In this document: piece after piece, positions 8,712 to 19,800 of the stretch | Layout of the letters: each line of letters opens with the position of its first letter | Position numbering within the stretch: the stretch's first letter is position 1 | Source: CAYUUR01 sp052034685 | GTDB lineage: Bacteria; Patescibacteriota; Saccharimonadia; Saccharimonadales; CAYUUR01 | Assembly: GCA_052034685.1 (NCBI GenBank) | Contig: JBPOIH010000008.1 | Coordinates: 11,979-75,978 of the forward strand | Reading direction: 5' to 3' | Length of the DNA stretch: 64,000 nt | Notes under the pieces: model-generated | Databases searched by the model: none | Told to the model about the DNA's origin: nothing | Seen by the model: the letters and a program-made list of their open reading frames with translations, nothing else | Made by a program: the position numbers and the translations under genes

Positions 8712-9747
8712 AAAGTTACTACGGCGCAAAAAACAGGCTCCAGCAGCTGAGTCTACGGCGGCGCCAAAGATTACCAACGAGACTGTCGCGGCTCATCGAG
8801 AGGAAGTGCTTGGCAGTGCCCGTAAGTATATCTACCCGCTGCAGCACTCAAAGCACCGTATTGTTTTGATATCCACGGGCATTATCATTAGTTTGGCGGT
8901 TGTGTTCTTTGCTTACTGTCTGGCGGCGCTCTACCGATTTGATACGACTTCAGGTTTTATTTATCGCGTTACACAAGTGGTACCTTTTCCGGTTGCCAAA
9001 ACAGGGTCTCGCTTTGTGGCATACGAAAATTATCTATTCGAGCTCCGTCATTACACGTTCTTTTACGAAAACCAGCAAAAACTAGACTTTAACTCTGAGG
9101 CCGGGCAACAGCAACTTGCTGAGTATAAAAAGCGCGCGCTCGACAAGGTCGTGAATGATGCTTACGTTAAGGAACTCGCCAAACAGAATAATGTTTCTGT
9201 CAGCAACGCAGAAGTCGATGATCAGATAACAATCTTGCGTCGTCAAAACAGATTAGGTGGTAGCGAGCAGGCCTACGAAGATGCACTAAAGCAGAACTTT
9301 GGCTGGACAGTGAATGACTTTCGGCGCGTGATCAAACAGCGATTATTGGAACAAAAAGTACTCGCCGCTATCGACACCGATACTAATCAACGCGCCGAGA
9401 AGGCTTTCACGCTGATTAAGTCTGGGCAAAAGTTTGAAGATGTAGCAAAGCAGTATTCTGAGGATGATGTTAGTAAGGCTCGGGGAGGGAAGTTCGGCTT
9501 CACTATCGATAAAGCCAATAGAGATATCAGCGCACAAACTACCGACGCACTCTTTCGCTTAAACCCCGGTGAAGTCTCTGAAATTATCAACACTGGCTAT
9601 AGTCTTGAGATTGTGAAAACCCTCAGCAAAAATGACGACAAAGTAGAAGGGGCGCACATCGTTTTCAATTTTAAAGATCTTTCCACGTATATTAATGACC
9701 TTAAGGATAAGCAGGCTGCCCAAGTCTACGTCTCAGTAGATAAATAG
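8695..9747 (+). CDS. Membrane-anchored parvulin-type peptidyl-prolyl isomerase (PrsA/SurA-like)
   Basis: 350 residues. A basic cytoplasmic head (MKKRIKKLLRRKK) precedes one membrane span at about residues 60-82. A SurA-N-like helical region follows (about 130-230), then a PpiC rotamase domain (about 235-325) with FEDVAKQYSEDDVSKARGG and a later GEVSEIINTGYSLEIVK, the usual parvulin landmarks. It should fold exported proteins outside the membrane; the cluster of large secreted proteins starting 50 bp downstream is an obvious client set. The ATG at 8695 is preferred to upstream in-frame starts because GAGG precedes it and it overlaps the previous gene. Confidence 0.87.
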   Translation: MKKRIKKLLRRKKQAPAAESTAAPKITNETVAAHREEVLGSARKYIYPLQHSKHRIVLISTGIIISLAVVFFAYCLAALYRFDTTSGFIYRVTQVVPFPVAKTGSRFVAYENYLFELRHYTFFYENQQKLDFNSEAGQQQLAEYKKRALDKVVNDAYVKELAKQNNVSVSNAEVDDQITILRRQNRLGGSEQAYEDALKQNFGWTVNDFRRVIKQRLLEQKVLAAIDTDTNQRAEKAFTLIKSGQKFEDVAKQYSEDDVSKARGGKFGFTIDKANRDISAQTTDALFRLNPGEVSEIINTGYSLEIVKTLSKNDDKVEGAHIVFNFKDLSTYINDLKDKQAAQVYVSVDK

Positions 9748-9799
9748 TCTGTCATAAGCGCTTTGCGCTGCTCTGGCACAATCCGTATAATAGACGCAG

Positions 9800-10534
9800 A
9801 TGAAGAGGGTATTGGTATATTTGGGGATAATTGTTGCAGTCGTCAATCTGTCTGTCGGTTTGGTTGCCGCACAAAGCTCTTCAAGTAATTTTCAGATCCA
9901 AGAGTCATTTGTTGGCCCGGGTGGTAGCCTAGAGAGCAATTCCACAAACTACGGTACTGCACCAGGGCAGCAGGCGGTTAATGGGGTGGGTGGCGGCCCG
10001 AGCGGTTCAACCAACTATCGTGCCGATAGTGGTCCGGTGACCACCAATGACCCTTCACTGAGTTGCACGGTCAATACGTCGAGTATTAACTTTGGAGCTT
10101 TGTCTACCTCTGTAGCGGCGACTGCGAACGCTACCTTTAGCGTACTTAATTACACGTCATATGGATATATTGTGCAGATTATTGGCGCGCCCCCAAACAC
10201 TGGTGCTTATACGTTGGCAGGCATGAGTTCGACCGGTCCATCAGTGCCCGGTACGGAGCAATTTGGAATGAATCTGGTCGCGAATACATCACCGACGACC
10301 TTCGGTGCAAACCCCGTACAAACACCCGACAGTTCTTTCTCATCCGGTGCAGCAGCGAGCAACTACAACACCGCAAATAACTATCGATACGTTGCAGGCG
10401 AAACGATCGCCTCGGCCTCAGCAAGCTCCGGTCTAACAGAGTACACCATGTCCTACATAATAAACGCTGCGAACACTACGGCTGGCGGATCGTACAGTGG
10501 TGCTCAGACGCTCGTTTGTGTTGGAACGTACTGA
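9800..10534 (+). CDS. Secreted beta-protein, WxL-like paralogue A
   Basis: 244 residues with a clear Sec signal peptide (MKRVLVYLGIIVAVVNLSVGLVAAQ, cleavage near AAA/AQ region). The mature part is Ser/Thr/Asn/Gly-rich with no catalytic motif. Its C-terminal half (from about residue 75) aligns by eye with that of the next protein: both have 'TEQFGxNL' and 'NYNTxxxYRYVxxxxIAS', then a final Tyr/Thr-rich strand. This predicts a shared beta-sandwich fold. TATAAT at 9786-9791, 8 bases before the ATG, suggests a leaderless message. It begins the surface block and is probably a displayed or cell-wall-bound protein. Confidence 0.7.
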   Translation: MKRVLVYLGIIVAVVNLSVGLVAAQSSSSNFQIQESFVGPGGSLESNSTNYGTAPGQQAVNGVGGGPSGSTNYRADSGPVTTNDPSLSCTVNTSSINFGALSTSVAATANATFSVLNYTSYGYIVQIIGAPPNTGAYTLAGMSSTGPSVPGTEQFGMNLVANTSPTTFGANPVQTPDSSFSSGAAASNYNTANNYRYVAGETIASASASSGLTEYTMSYIINAANTTAGGSYSGAQTLVCVGTY

Positions 10535-10595
10535 TTGTTGTTTATGCTTATAATATGTAGTACAATCTAGAAAAGACTTAAGGTAATAATCAAAC

Positions 10596-11672
10596 ATGTC
10601 AACACTTACCCCCACCCAGCAAAAATTGCAACGAATACCATATTTGTTACTAGCAGTGCTGTTGGCCTTTGTTGCTCTCCAGTCAGCGTTTAATGCTCAG
10701 GTGTCCGCTGCACAGATTACAGCACGCAAAGTTACGCTTTCCAACTCGGCTGGTGCCGGCACCGCTGTTACATATACCTTCAACTTTACCGTACCAACAG
10801 CCACAGTCATACAATCAATGCAGGCACAGATCTGTACAACCGCTTCAGGTGCTTGTTCTACTCCATCCGGTTTCCTTAACAACACCTCCACACTTGTCTC
10901 GCAACCGACAAACCTCGGTGATGCCTCTGGTTGGACGGTGAACACCTCAACGGCCGGCAGCTTGCGTATAGCTAAGAGCGGTAACGTTGCCGCACCAACC
11001 GGTGCTCAAACCGTTGTCTTTGGTAACGTGACTAACCCAACTGCTCAAAACACCACCTTCTTTGCACGTATTAGCACGTTCTCTGACGCTGCCTGGACAA
11101 CGAGCATTGACACGGGTACTGTTGCTGCAAGTACTGCCCAAGTAATCAACTTAAGTGCTACTGTCGACGAAACGCTTACGTTCTGCACCGGTACGAGTGG
11201 CATTACAACTAGTAGCTGTTCTGGCGCAACTGGTTCTGCCGTTGCACTCGGCACACTTACTGCAAGTACCACCGGCACTGGCTTGTCGCAGATGGGTGTG
11301 GGTACTAATGGTGGTAGTGGGTACGCGATTACTGTTAACGGAGCGACCCTTACCTCTGGCGCTAATACGATCACCGCGCTTGCTGCTCAAACAGCGTCAA
11401 CAACAGGCACTGAACAGTTTGGACTTAACTTGAGGGACAACGCCACTCCAAACGTTGGTGCTGACCCTGACGGTGCGGGTTCTGGTACGCCAACTGCCAG
11501 CTACAACACAATTGATCAGTTCCGATTTGTTACGGCTGATAGTGTAGCCAGCAAGGGCACATCAGAGTCATTCCGTCGCTACCAGGTTGCCTACATTGCG
11601 AACATTGATACTGCAACAGAGGCGGGTACTTATACTGCGACCATGACCTATATTGCAACCGCAACATTCTAG
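10596..11672 (+). CDS. Secreted beta-protein, WxL-like paralogue B
   Basis: 358 residues. The N-terminus has a long signal-like hydrophobic stretch (about residues 16-34, ending QVSA/AQ). An N-terminal beta domain of about 150 residues is followed by a C-terminal domain homologous to paralogue A, with 'TVDETLTFC' and 'GYAITVNG' and the same TEQFGLNL/SYNTIDQFRFV pattern. The layout recalls WxL-domain proteins (L-FG then GY/W-x-L strands), although the literal WxL motif is absent. AAGG lies 14 bases before the ATG. The next gene encodes a DUF916-like protein, the usual partner of WxL proteins. Confidence 0.7.
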   Translation: MSTLTPTQQKLQRIPYLLLAVLLAFVALQSAFNAQVSAAQITARKVTLSNSAGAGTAVTYTFNFTVPTATVIQSMQAQICTTASGACSTPSGFLNNTSTLVSQPTNLGDASGWTVNTSTAGSLRIAKSGNVAAPTGAQTVVFGNVTNPTAQNTTFFARISTFSDAAWTTSIDTGTVAASTAQVINLSATVDETLTFCTGTSGITTSSCSGATGSAVALGTLTASTTGTGLSQMGVGTNGGSGYAITVNGATLTSGANTITALAAQTASTTGTEQFGLNLRDNATPNVGADPDGAGSGTPTASYNTIDQFRFVTADSVASKGTSESFRRYQVAYIANIDTATEAGTYTATMTYIATATF

Positions 11673-11728
11673 GTATCTGGTATACTAATTAGTAATGAGA
11701 GCTTTTTGGAAGAGGGATATCTGCTGAT

Positions 11729-12706
11729 ATGAAGAGAATGCTGAGTGTACTCGCGAGTGTTTTTGTCTTGTTGCTTACGTTTGTATCGCCTCATGTTGTC
11801 CACGCTCAAGGCGGACAAGGCTTGGAGATTTCGCCTCCTTTGATTGAACTCAAGACCGACCCTGGCAAGACGGTGACCTCGACTATCCGCGTCCGAAATG
11901 TTACGCAAGACACACTGGTTATCAAGTCTCAAGTTAACGACTTTGTTGCCAACGGTGAAGATGGTAAGCCTAAGTTATTGCTAGATACAGACGAAGAGAG
12001 TCCGTATTCGATCAAATCATGGATTGTGTCTGTTCCAGCTATAACTCTTAAGAAAGGCGAACAGAAGCCGATAAAAGTCACTTTGCGCGTGCCTGATAAC
12101 GCGAGTCCTGGTGGCCATTTTGGCGTTATTCGTTTCACTGGTACACCGCCAGAACTAGAAGACACAGGTGTTTCACTTTCGGCAAGTGTTGGAACACTCA
12201 TGCTCGTTAATGTTTCTGGGAATACTACCGAAAATGCTGAAGTGAGTGAACTATCAACTGCACAGAATGGCAAAAAACGCAGTTTGTTCGAGTACGGGCC
12301 TATCACAATAATCGAGCGAATCAATAACACGGGCAACGTCTTCTTTAAGCCATCTGGTTCGGTACGGGTAAGTAACATGTTTGGACGGGAAGTAAAAACA
12401 TACCCACTTAACGAGAATGGCGGCAATATCCTACCAGGAAGCACGAGAAGATTCGAGCAGGAGCTCAGTAACAAACTACTTTTTGGACGATATTCGGTTC
12501 AGGCTGACATTGTCTATGGAGAGAAGAATTCAATTATTACAGAGTCGACATCATTCTGGGTGATCCCTTACAAGCTCATTCTTATCATTCTGGGAGGGCT
12601 ACTTGTGGCGATCGTGGCGATCAAGCGCTATAACAAATTCATCGTGAAAAAAGCACAAGGTAAAAGTGGGCGGAAGCACGATGGCAAAAAAGGCAACCAA
12701 GCGTAA
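11729..12706 (+). CDS. DUF916/DUF3324-like (WxL-interacting protein type) membrane protein
   Basis: 325 residues in the order signal peptide (1-26), two Ig-like beta domains (about 30-150 and 155-270), one membrane helix (about 283-303) and a Lys-rich cytoplasmic tail. 'GLEISPPLIELKTDPGKT', 'TIRVRNVTQDTL' and 'ASPGGHFGVIRF' match the general pattern of DUF916 proteins, which bind peptidoglycan and WxL proteins in Firmicutes. Its location right after two WxL-like secreted proteins supports that reading. The exact family assignment is by eye. A TATACT box lies at about 11679, and GGAAGAGG precedes the ATG by about 17 bases. Confidence 0.68.
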   Translation: MKRMLSVLASVFVLLLTFVSPHVVHAQGGQGLEISPPLIELKTDPGKTVTSTIRVRNVTQDTLVIKSQVNDFVANGEDGKPKLLLDTDEESPYSIKSWIVSVPAITLKKGEQKPIKVTLRVPDNASPGGHFGVIRFTGTPPELEDTGVSLSASVGTLMLVNVSGNTTENAEVSELSTAQNGKKRSLFEYGPITIIERINNTGNVFFKPSGSVRVSNMFGREVKTYPLNENGGNILPGSTRRFEQELSNKLLFGRYSVQADIVYGEKNSIITESTSFWVIPYKLILIILGGLLVAIVAIKRYNKFIVKKAQGKSGRKHDGKKGNQA

Positions 12707-13748
12707 TAGTCGCGCTGCAAAGTCGACAGTCTACCAAAAGCGTCGTCCGGTTCATATCAGTCATCATCGGCACACCGGTAGGCGACTTGCTTTTCACGAA
12801 ACGTCTTACGCGCTACTTTTTTTTCTGATTGTGTTCTCTGCGGTGAGTGTGTTTATTATCAGGCATGTTATTGTGAGTGGCCTAACCATAGCTGATTCAG
12901 GAGACATTACGGTGAGTGGGGTTGTACAGGGGACGCCGCCATCGATCCCTGCAACTATTGATATACCCCTAAATAATTCGACGGTAAATAATGCTTTTGT
13001 ACGCGTCTCGGGTACTTGCGAACATGACTATATCGTAGAAGTGTATCGTAACGCCGTGCTTGCCGGTTCGGTAACTTGTGACACTAATGGCGAATACGAG
13101 ATCGAGATAAGTCTAGTCCCGGGCAGTAACACGTTAGTTGTTCGAACGACAGACATATTTGATCAATACGGTCCTGACTCTGGAACGATTACGTTATTTT
13201 ACGACACGACAATTAGACCAACACCTGAACCTGATGTCCCTACTGCGAATAATCCAAATGCGACAATAAACACCTCTAAAGTTTTTGTGAAAAGTAAAAG
13301 TTACTTTCGAGTAAGCCAATCAACTAAGACAATAGTACTGAGATTTAGGATCAAGGATGGTAAAGCACCATACAAAGTGATGGTGGATTGGGGTGACGGG
13401 CAAAGCTCCCAGCAATCTTTCTCTCGGAGTGGCGATCAGGTCATGAAGCATATATATGCGACTTCCGGTCAGTACGAAGTTAAGATCACCGTGTTGGACG
13501 CAAGTGGCAGTAGTGCCTTCTTTCAAACAGTCGCGGTTGTGGACGGTAAGACTTCTGTAAACCTCTCGGCAACAGGAAATCTAACACAACGTTGCCAGCT
13601 CGATGCTATTTGTATCGTTCAGAATCAAATAGTTGATGGCATAAATAAAGCCTGGCCGGCGTTTCTCTTAGTTAGTATCATGACAATCAGTTTTTGGATT
13701 GGCGAGAAGATTACTATCAACTACATACTTAAAGATTCTACTCGTTAA
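12681..13748 (+). CDS. Membrane protein with Ig-like and PKD domains
   Basis: 355 residues. A basic cytoplasmic head (MAKKATKRNSRAAK...) is followed by a membrane span (about residues 43-65), then an Ig-like beta domain (about 80-170) of the 'adhesion repeat' kind. A PKD domain (about 215-290) has VDWGDGQSSQQ and YATSGQYEVKITVLD, the classic WGDG and G-x-Y-x-V-x-x-V marks. A second hydrophobic helix lies near the C-terminus (about 318-340). It overlaps the DUF916-like gene by 26 bp. The ATG at 12681 with GGCGGAAG upstream is preferred over a GTG at 12666. Probably displays or anchors surface proteins outside the membrane. Confidence 0.75.
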   Translation: MAKKATKRNSRAAKSTVYQKRRPVHISHHRHTGRRLAFHETSYALLFFLIVFSAVSVFIIRHVIVSGLTIADSGDITVSGVVQGTPPSIPATIDIPLNNSTVNNAFVRVSGTCEHDYIVEVYRNAVLAGSVTCDTNGEYEIEISLVPGSNTLVVRTTDIFDQYGPDSGTITLFYDTTIRPTPEPDVPTANNPNATINTSKVFVKSKSYFRVSQSTKTIVLRFRIKDGKAPYKVMVDWGDGQSSQQSFSRSGDQVMKHIYATSGQYEVKITVLDASGSSAFFQTVAVVDGKTSVNLSATGNLTQRCQLDAICIVQNQIVDGINKAWPAFLLVSIMTISFWIGEKITINYILKDSTR

Positions 13749-13897
13749 CACCATCAGAATTACTCAAAAATCTGATATCGAATACAAATAATACTCAGCA
13801 GGAACCTGTGGATAACCGATTGAACTAACAGGGGTGTTTCGCTTGTGCTTAAGAAGTTAGCACGTTACAATGTGGTTACGTTTAATTGTAGACAAAC

Positions 13898-16800
13898 ATG
13901 TACAACATACTGCTCAAATATCACTGGTGGAAATACAAGAAGGTTCAGCTATGCCTCTTTGTTTTACTGCTTATCTTTGCAGTTTTTTGGTTTCGATTGC
14001 ACCAAACTCAGACTCTAAACTCCGCCGGTATTAACGAACAGTTGAACTTTCAGGCTCGATTGCTCGATGATACGGGGGCCGTTGTTCCAGACGGGTTTTA
14101 TAATTTACGTTTTAAGGTGTATCAAGATGGAGATGGGTGTGTTGTATCAGGTACGTCACCTTGTAGTGGGACACTCGAGTGGACAGAAACTCGGGTAAGC
14201 ACGGACAAGGTGCGGGTGAAGAACGGCTACTTCTCCGTCTACCTTGGTTCTGTTAATCCTTTTGGTACGGATGTAGATTGGAACCAAGACACCTTATGGC
14301 TTTCAATTGACGTTGGCGGAACGGCAAGCCCATCATGGGATGGGGAAATGCTGCCATTTACCCGATTTAGCGCCACTCCGTACGCGAAGAATGCAAAAAA
14401 AGTTGGTGGCCTGTCTAAGGATGAGCTGTTACAGCTAGGCCAAGGCACTCTGCAGGTTGACTCCGGAGCTAATGATTCGATTGGGGTCAATAAGACTGGC
14501 GCCACTGGAGATATTCTTCAGTTACAGCGTGCAGGCAGTGACGTTCTAGTGATTGATAATTCAGGAGTTCTCACTTTATCAAGAGACAACCCAGGCTCCG
14601 GAAACTCTAGTCGCATAAATATTTCGGCAAGCACGGGAACAATATATGGACAGATACAGCTGCGCGTGTCAGGTTCAGGATCCGGTGGATCAGGCGGTAT
14701 GTCTTTCTATGGAAGAAAGACTGGATCCAACATTGAATTACTCAGGCTTAACTATGATTCAACTACAAGTGATCCATCGGCACTCTTGTTTTCGTCTGAT
14801 GCCAGCAAGATAGCGTTTGGTATTCGTGGTGCAGCCGCCCAAACCGCCAACCTCCAAGAATGGCAGAACAGCTCGGCAACAGTTCTTGCATCAGTCGGGG
14901 CAACGGGCAACGTGCTGTTTAACCCATCAGCTGTGTCCGCAGATGCGTTTCGTGTGCAAGGTGCTGGAGCAAATGTTCTTCAGGTTGATACCACAGCGCG
15001 GGGTGTTAGCGGTGGTAATTTGGTTAAGGTTGGTAATTCGACAGGTACTGACGCTGATACCACGATCCTACAACTGGACGGTACGACAGCGGACCCGACC
15101 AGCAACTTGAGCGCCCTCAACGGAGGACTGTTCTATAACTCAACCAGTAACAAAGTATCAATTGTAGAAAACGGCGTTGTTAAGGTATTGTGTAACACGA
15201 CAGACGCCGGTTGTGGCGCGGGTGGTAGCGGAGCACGGTTGGATCAAGTGACGGCTGCCACGAGTGGGGCAAGCATCAACAATGCTGCAAACAATATTGT
15301 TTGGAACTGGCAACTATCGGCTGCCGAGAGTGGCTTCACCTTTGCGGAGAATGTGGCCTCTACTGGTGGCGGCACACAAGATCAATTTATAACTGATATG
15401 GCGACACTGACTGGCTCGACGGCTTCACCTTTGCGGGTCACGTCCGCCTCAGTTGACGCTGCGGATGTGGTTTTCAACTTAGCGAGTGCTGGCGACATCG
15501 AGTTCCAAGACAATGGCACGGCATTTATGACACTGAGTGATGCCGGTGCGTATACTTACACCCTTGATGCAACCGATAACCCAGCCTATACGATAACGAA
15601 CAATGGGTCGGGTAATGTAGTGACTAACCTTGCTGGAACGGGTGATCTCATTGTCCAGGACAACGGTACGGCGGTATTTACGATTGCTGATAGTGGCAAG
15701 ATAGATACGGCCTTTACTAGCACCAATACAACAGCGACAGATGATTATAGCCTCAAGGTTACAGTTTCGGATACAGGTATCGTCACGACCGGAACTGACA
15801 ATACCTACGGGCAACAGCTATCTGTGTCTAGGAGTGGTGCCACTGGTGGCACGATCAACACCTTCGGTATCGATATAACAGCTAGTTCTGATAATGCCGG
15901 TGTTGGTGGCACCGCGACGGTACGAGGATTGAATGCTATTGCAGGTGGCAATGCTTTCGGCAGCGCAGACTACATGTACGGTGTTGCTGGTGCTGCTCTT
16001 GCGGTCGCAGGTAATGATATTACAAAGGCTGTGGGGGTTAGCGGTAGTGTAGGTAGCGTATTCTTTGCGGGAACCATAGTTGACGCGTATGCACTAGAAG
16101 GATCTATCAACGTGACAGGTGGCGGTACCATAACCACAGCCGCAGGCCTGCAGATCAATAGCGCCGCCATCTCCGCCGCCACCATAGCGAACAATTATGG
16201 TATTCGGGTTGCCGCTCAGACCGTAGGCACAACTGACTACGGCGTGGCAATTGAGGCGGCAGACACGCAGACGTTGTGGCTTAGTAGTAATGCGAATAAT
16301 ACGACAGCAAGCGCCGGTATAGCCTTTGGCTCGTCACGTGACACCAACCTATATCGTAGCGATGTAGCTACGCTCAAGACGGATGGCACTTTCCAGGTTG
16401 GCAGCGCCACGAGCCCGGGGCAGATTGATCTGTATGGCGATCTTGTCAAAAAGGGCATTTCTAAGCAGACTGGCCTTACGGGCATATCAGATATCTTCAT
16501 CTACGATACGACTAAGGATTCTGATGTCGGCGCCTGGACAAACTCACCAACCTCTCAAGCTTTGAGCTGGTACACAGAGAGTAAGAATGATGGGTATGGT
16601 GATGCTTGTAACATCTCCAGTGACACGCGTTGCGGCTCGTCGGCCTTCCCAAAGAAAGCGATTATCGTATCTACCACAAGTGCGGTGTATATATTTGATG
16701 CCAATGACTATAAAATGTTCATGAAGTTCGACCAAAATGCTTCAGGCTATGCTCTGGGCGTAGATACAAACAATGATCCTTCCAGTGTATTTGCGCTCAA

Positions 16801-19800
16801 CGGTGTTGTATACGTCGGTGCTAACGGTTCAGCAGCCGGCGGTTTATATGCTATCGACTTCACGAGTGACCGTTTATTTAACTACAATACGACTGATCGA
16901 GACCAGGGTAATAAGAATATCGCTAACCGCAACACGGCTGTGACTTATAACGTTGATAGTCGAACGGCTATGGCGATTCGTCATAACGCTGTAAATGCCG
17001 TGCACGGCTCGGTGTTATATGGATCAAGCTCAATTGAAACTAACGGTGGTCCGCTCAACGGTGCAACATTTATTGCAGCCGCTACAGATGACTCGATGTC
17101 GGTGATCAATCTTTCAGCGCAACAAACGCTTGATTATGGCGACAACCTAACAGATCAGTTTAGTTCTGTGTATGTGACAAAGAGGGGTCGTCTCTATGGG
17201 CTTAACGTGACCTTATCCCAAGTAGAGCGATATGGTACACAAGCCAACGGTACGGTTGGTATTGATGTAGCAAAGGCTGACCAGGCAACACCTACGGATG
17301 TGTTTGATGAGCAGGCTGCAAACCTGCCGCACGTGGCAAACGGTGCGTCTGCACCAACGTTTGCGGTGGGTGCACCAGACGCTTTGAAGGTAATGGAACG
17401 CGCATCTATGGCTGATGACGCGGCAGATCTGATATATGTTGGCCATAGCGCTGGGCTAACAGAAGTTCACGATACTAACACGGCGTCTGGTACTTCTATT
17501 GGTTGGTCGAAGAACTACAATATTAGCCGCGAGACTGGTTATATGTCAGGGACTCAACGAGGTATGTTTAGTTTTGATAACCTATCTGGAGATCTGACGG
17601 ATGCAACTATTCGCAACAGTGTACTTGAACCAGAAGTCGCGCCTACTTATGGGGTTAATGGTGTTCATGGCACAGGGCTGAGATTCAACGGCACGAGCCA
17701 ATTCCTCTGTTCAGATGCTAATAATGACGGTACTTGCGATACAGACGCTGACTTCAACGTTGCGGCCATCTCATTCCATGTAGAGGCGTGGTTTAAGCAC
17801 TCTGCGACTGTTACAGGTACTGACGTTCTAATTGATAAGCGATACAGTGCGTTTGCTGGTACGGAAGGTATCGGCTACACGGTTGAGATGAACTCAAGTG
17901 GTCAAATCGTTTTTGGTATTCAGGATACCGCTGCAACTGCTGGGTATGATGACTCTGTTACCTCAACTCAGACATATAACGATAACCAATGGCACCATGT
18001 CGTGGCTCTCAATACGGATACGGGTATATGTCTATACCTTGATGGTAAACTAGCCGTTGGCTGTGACACGACGCTTGGAGCAACCGGTACGTTAGATGCT
18101 TCACAAATTTTAACGATTGGTGCGGACGCTAGTGGTGCCGCAGGTGGAAACTTCTGGGATGGAGATATTGATGATGTCTACTTTGCCAGTGGTGGCGCTA
18201 CTACATCTGATACTCTCAGTCAGGCACAAATCAGGAAACGATATCTTGAAGGACGCAGCGCGTTGGCTAAACCTTCGACAGTCGTATCGGCTGCGACTAC
18301 AAGCAGTAGTACTACAATTGGTGACTCTGGAGAGTCGTACGTCACTAACGCATTTGTGGGAAGTATGGTTGAGATTACTGGCGGAACAGGCGCTGGTCAG
18401 TCAAGACGAGTCATTGCCAACGATGGCACGACCCTGACCGTTAGCCCGGCTTGGACGGTAACGCCAAGCACTGATTCAAACTATGAGGTTGTCCCGGAGA
18501 AATTGTACGGGGACACCAATACGGTCACGTCGATCGCACTCAATAACTCGAACTTCTTAGGCACAAACCCTGACTTATACGTTGGAACGAGTAATGGTAG
18601 TGATGGTGGGGCAGTCAGCGTCTTTGGTGGTTATGGAAATTCCTTCATATCAAATCTTTACCACTCAGATGCTGGTGTCACAGACACTACCAGCACAAGT
18701 TGGTCGGGTACGGACGCCGATGACATTGACGCCTTCTCGGTAGAAAGCGGTGTGGTGGCAATGGGCTCTTCGGCGAATATGTGGTTTGAAAAGTTTGATA
18801 GAAATCTCGAGCAAGACGTCGATAAGTTCTTCAGTAATGTATCCTCGATTCGAGGCGAGCTGATTGTTGACGGTATGGCAGGTGTGTCTTCAGAAGTTGG
18901 TGGCGTTGGTGGTGCTGACCTTGCCGAGCGCTTTACTTCGTTTGAATCACTAACCGCTGGCGAAATAGTTAGCTCAGAAGACAATAATGTTGGTGCAGTA
19001 CGGCGAACTAGTCAAGCATATGACGATAAGGCGCTTGGAATTGTGGCCACGCAGCCAGGCATCGTCATTGGTCCGCAAGAAGACAATTCATACCCGATTG
19101 CTCTCAGTGGTCGCGTTCCGGTTAAAATCGCACTTAAGCTGAACGAAAAGATAAAATCCGGTGACAGGATCACATCGAGCAGCGTTCCGGGGCATGGTAT
19201 GAAGGCAGTAGCTGCCGGCCGAGTTATTGGTGTAGCCCTAGAAGATGTTAACCTAGACACATTGATTGATTGTCCAGAAGGAAGTCCAGATAATCTGCGC
19301 TGTACAACTATAACGGTATTTGTGAATTTGGTTGACTATAACGGCCAAAAAGTAGAGGTCGCTATGGAAGAGTTCCAAGACTCAGGCTTCACGCTACCAG
19401 ATACGGTACTTGGACCGCTGGTTAATCTTCAAGAAGGCGTGCTGGACGAGAAACTCAAGAAGTCGGATGATATAATTCGCTATCTTCTGGGTCGCAAGCA
19501 GCAGCAAGCCGTCACAGACGAACCGCAGTCGGAGATATTGGCCGACCGAGTCAGTGCGCTGGAGGTCAATGGCTTGAGTATCATCGCCAAAGACATTACC
19601 GCAGATAGCATCAAAGCTAATAAGATAGAAGGTCTTGAGTTGCTGGTAGGGAAGATAACCGGAAAGTCCACAAGATCTAGCAGTAGTGATGCTGCAGACG
19701 TTACTGCTACTTCTATCGACATGGATAACTTCATCGTCAAGACAGCGAAGGTCAGTAAGGATCTCACAATCGACGGAGCGTTATTTGCAAATGGAGCATT

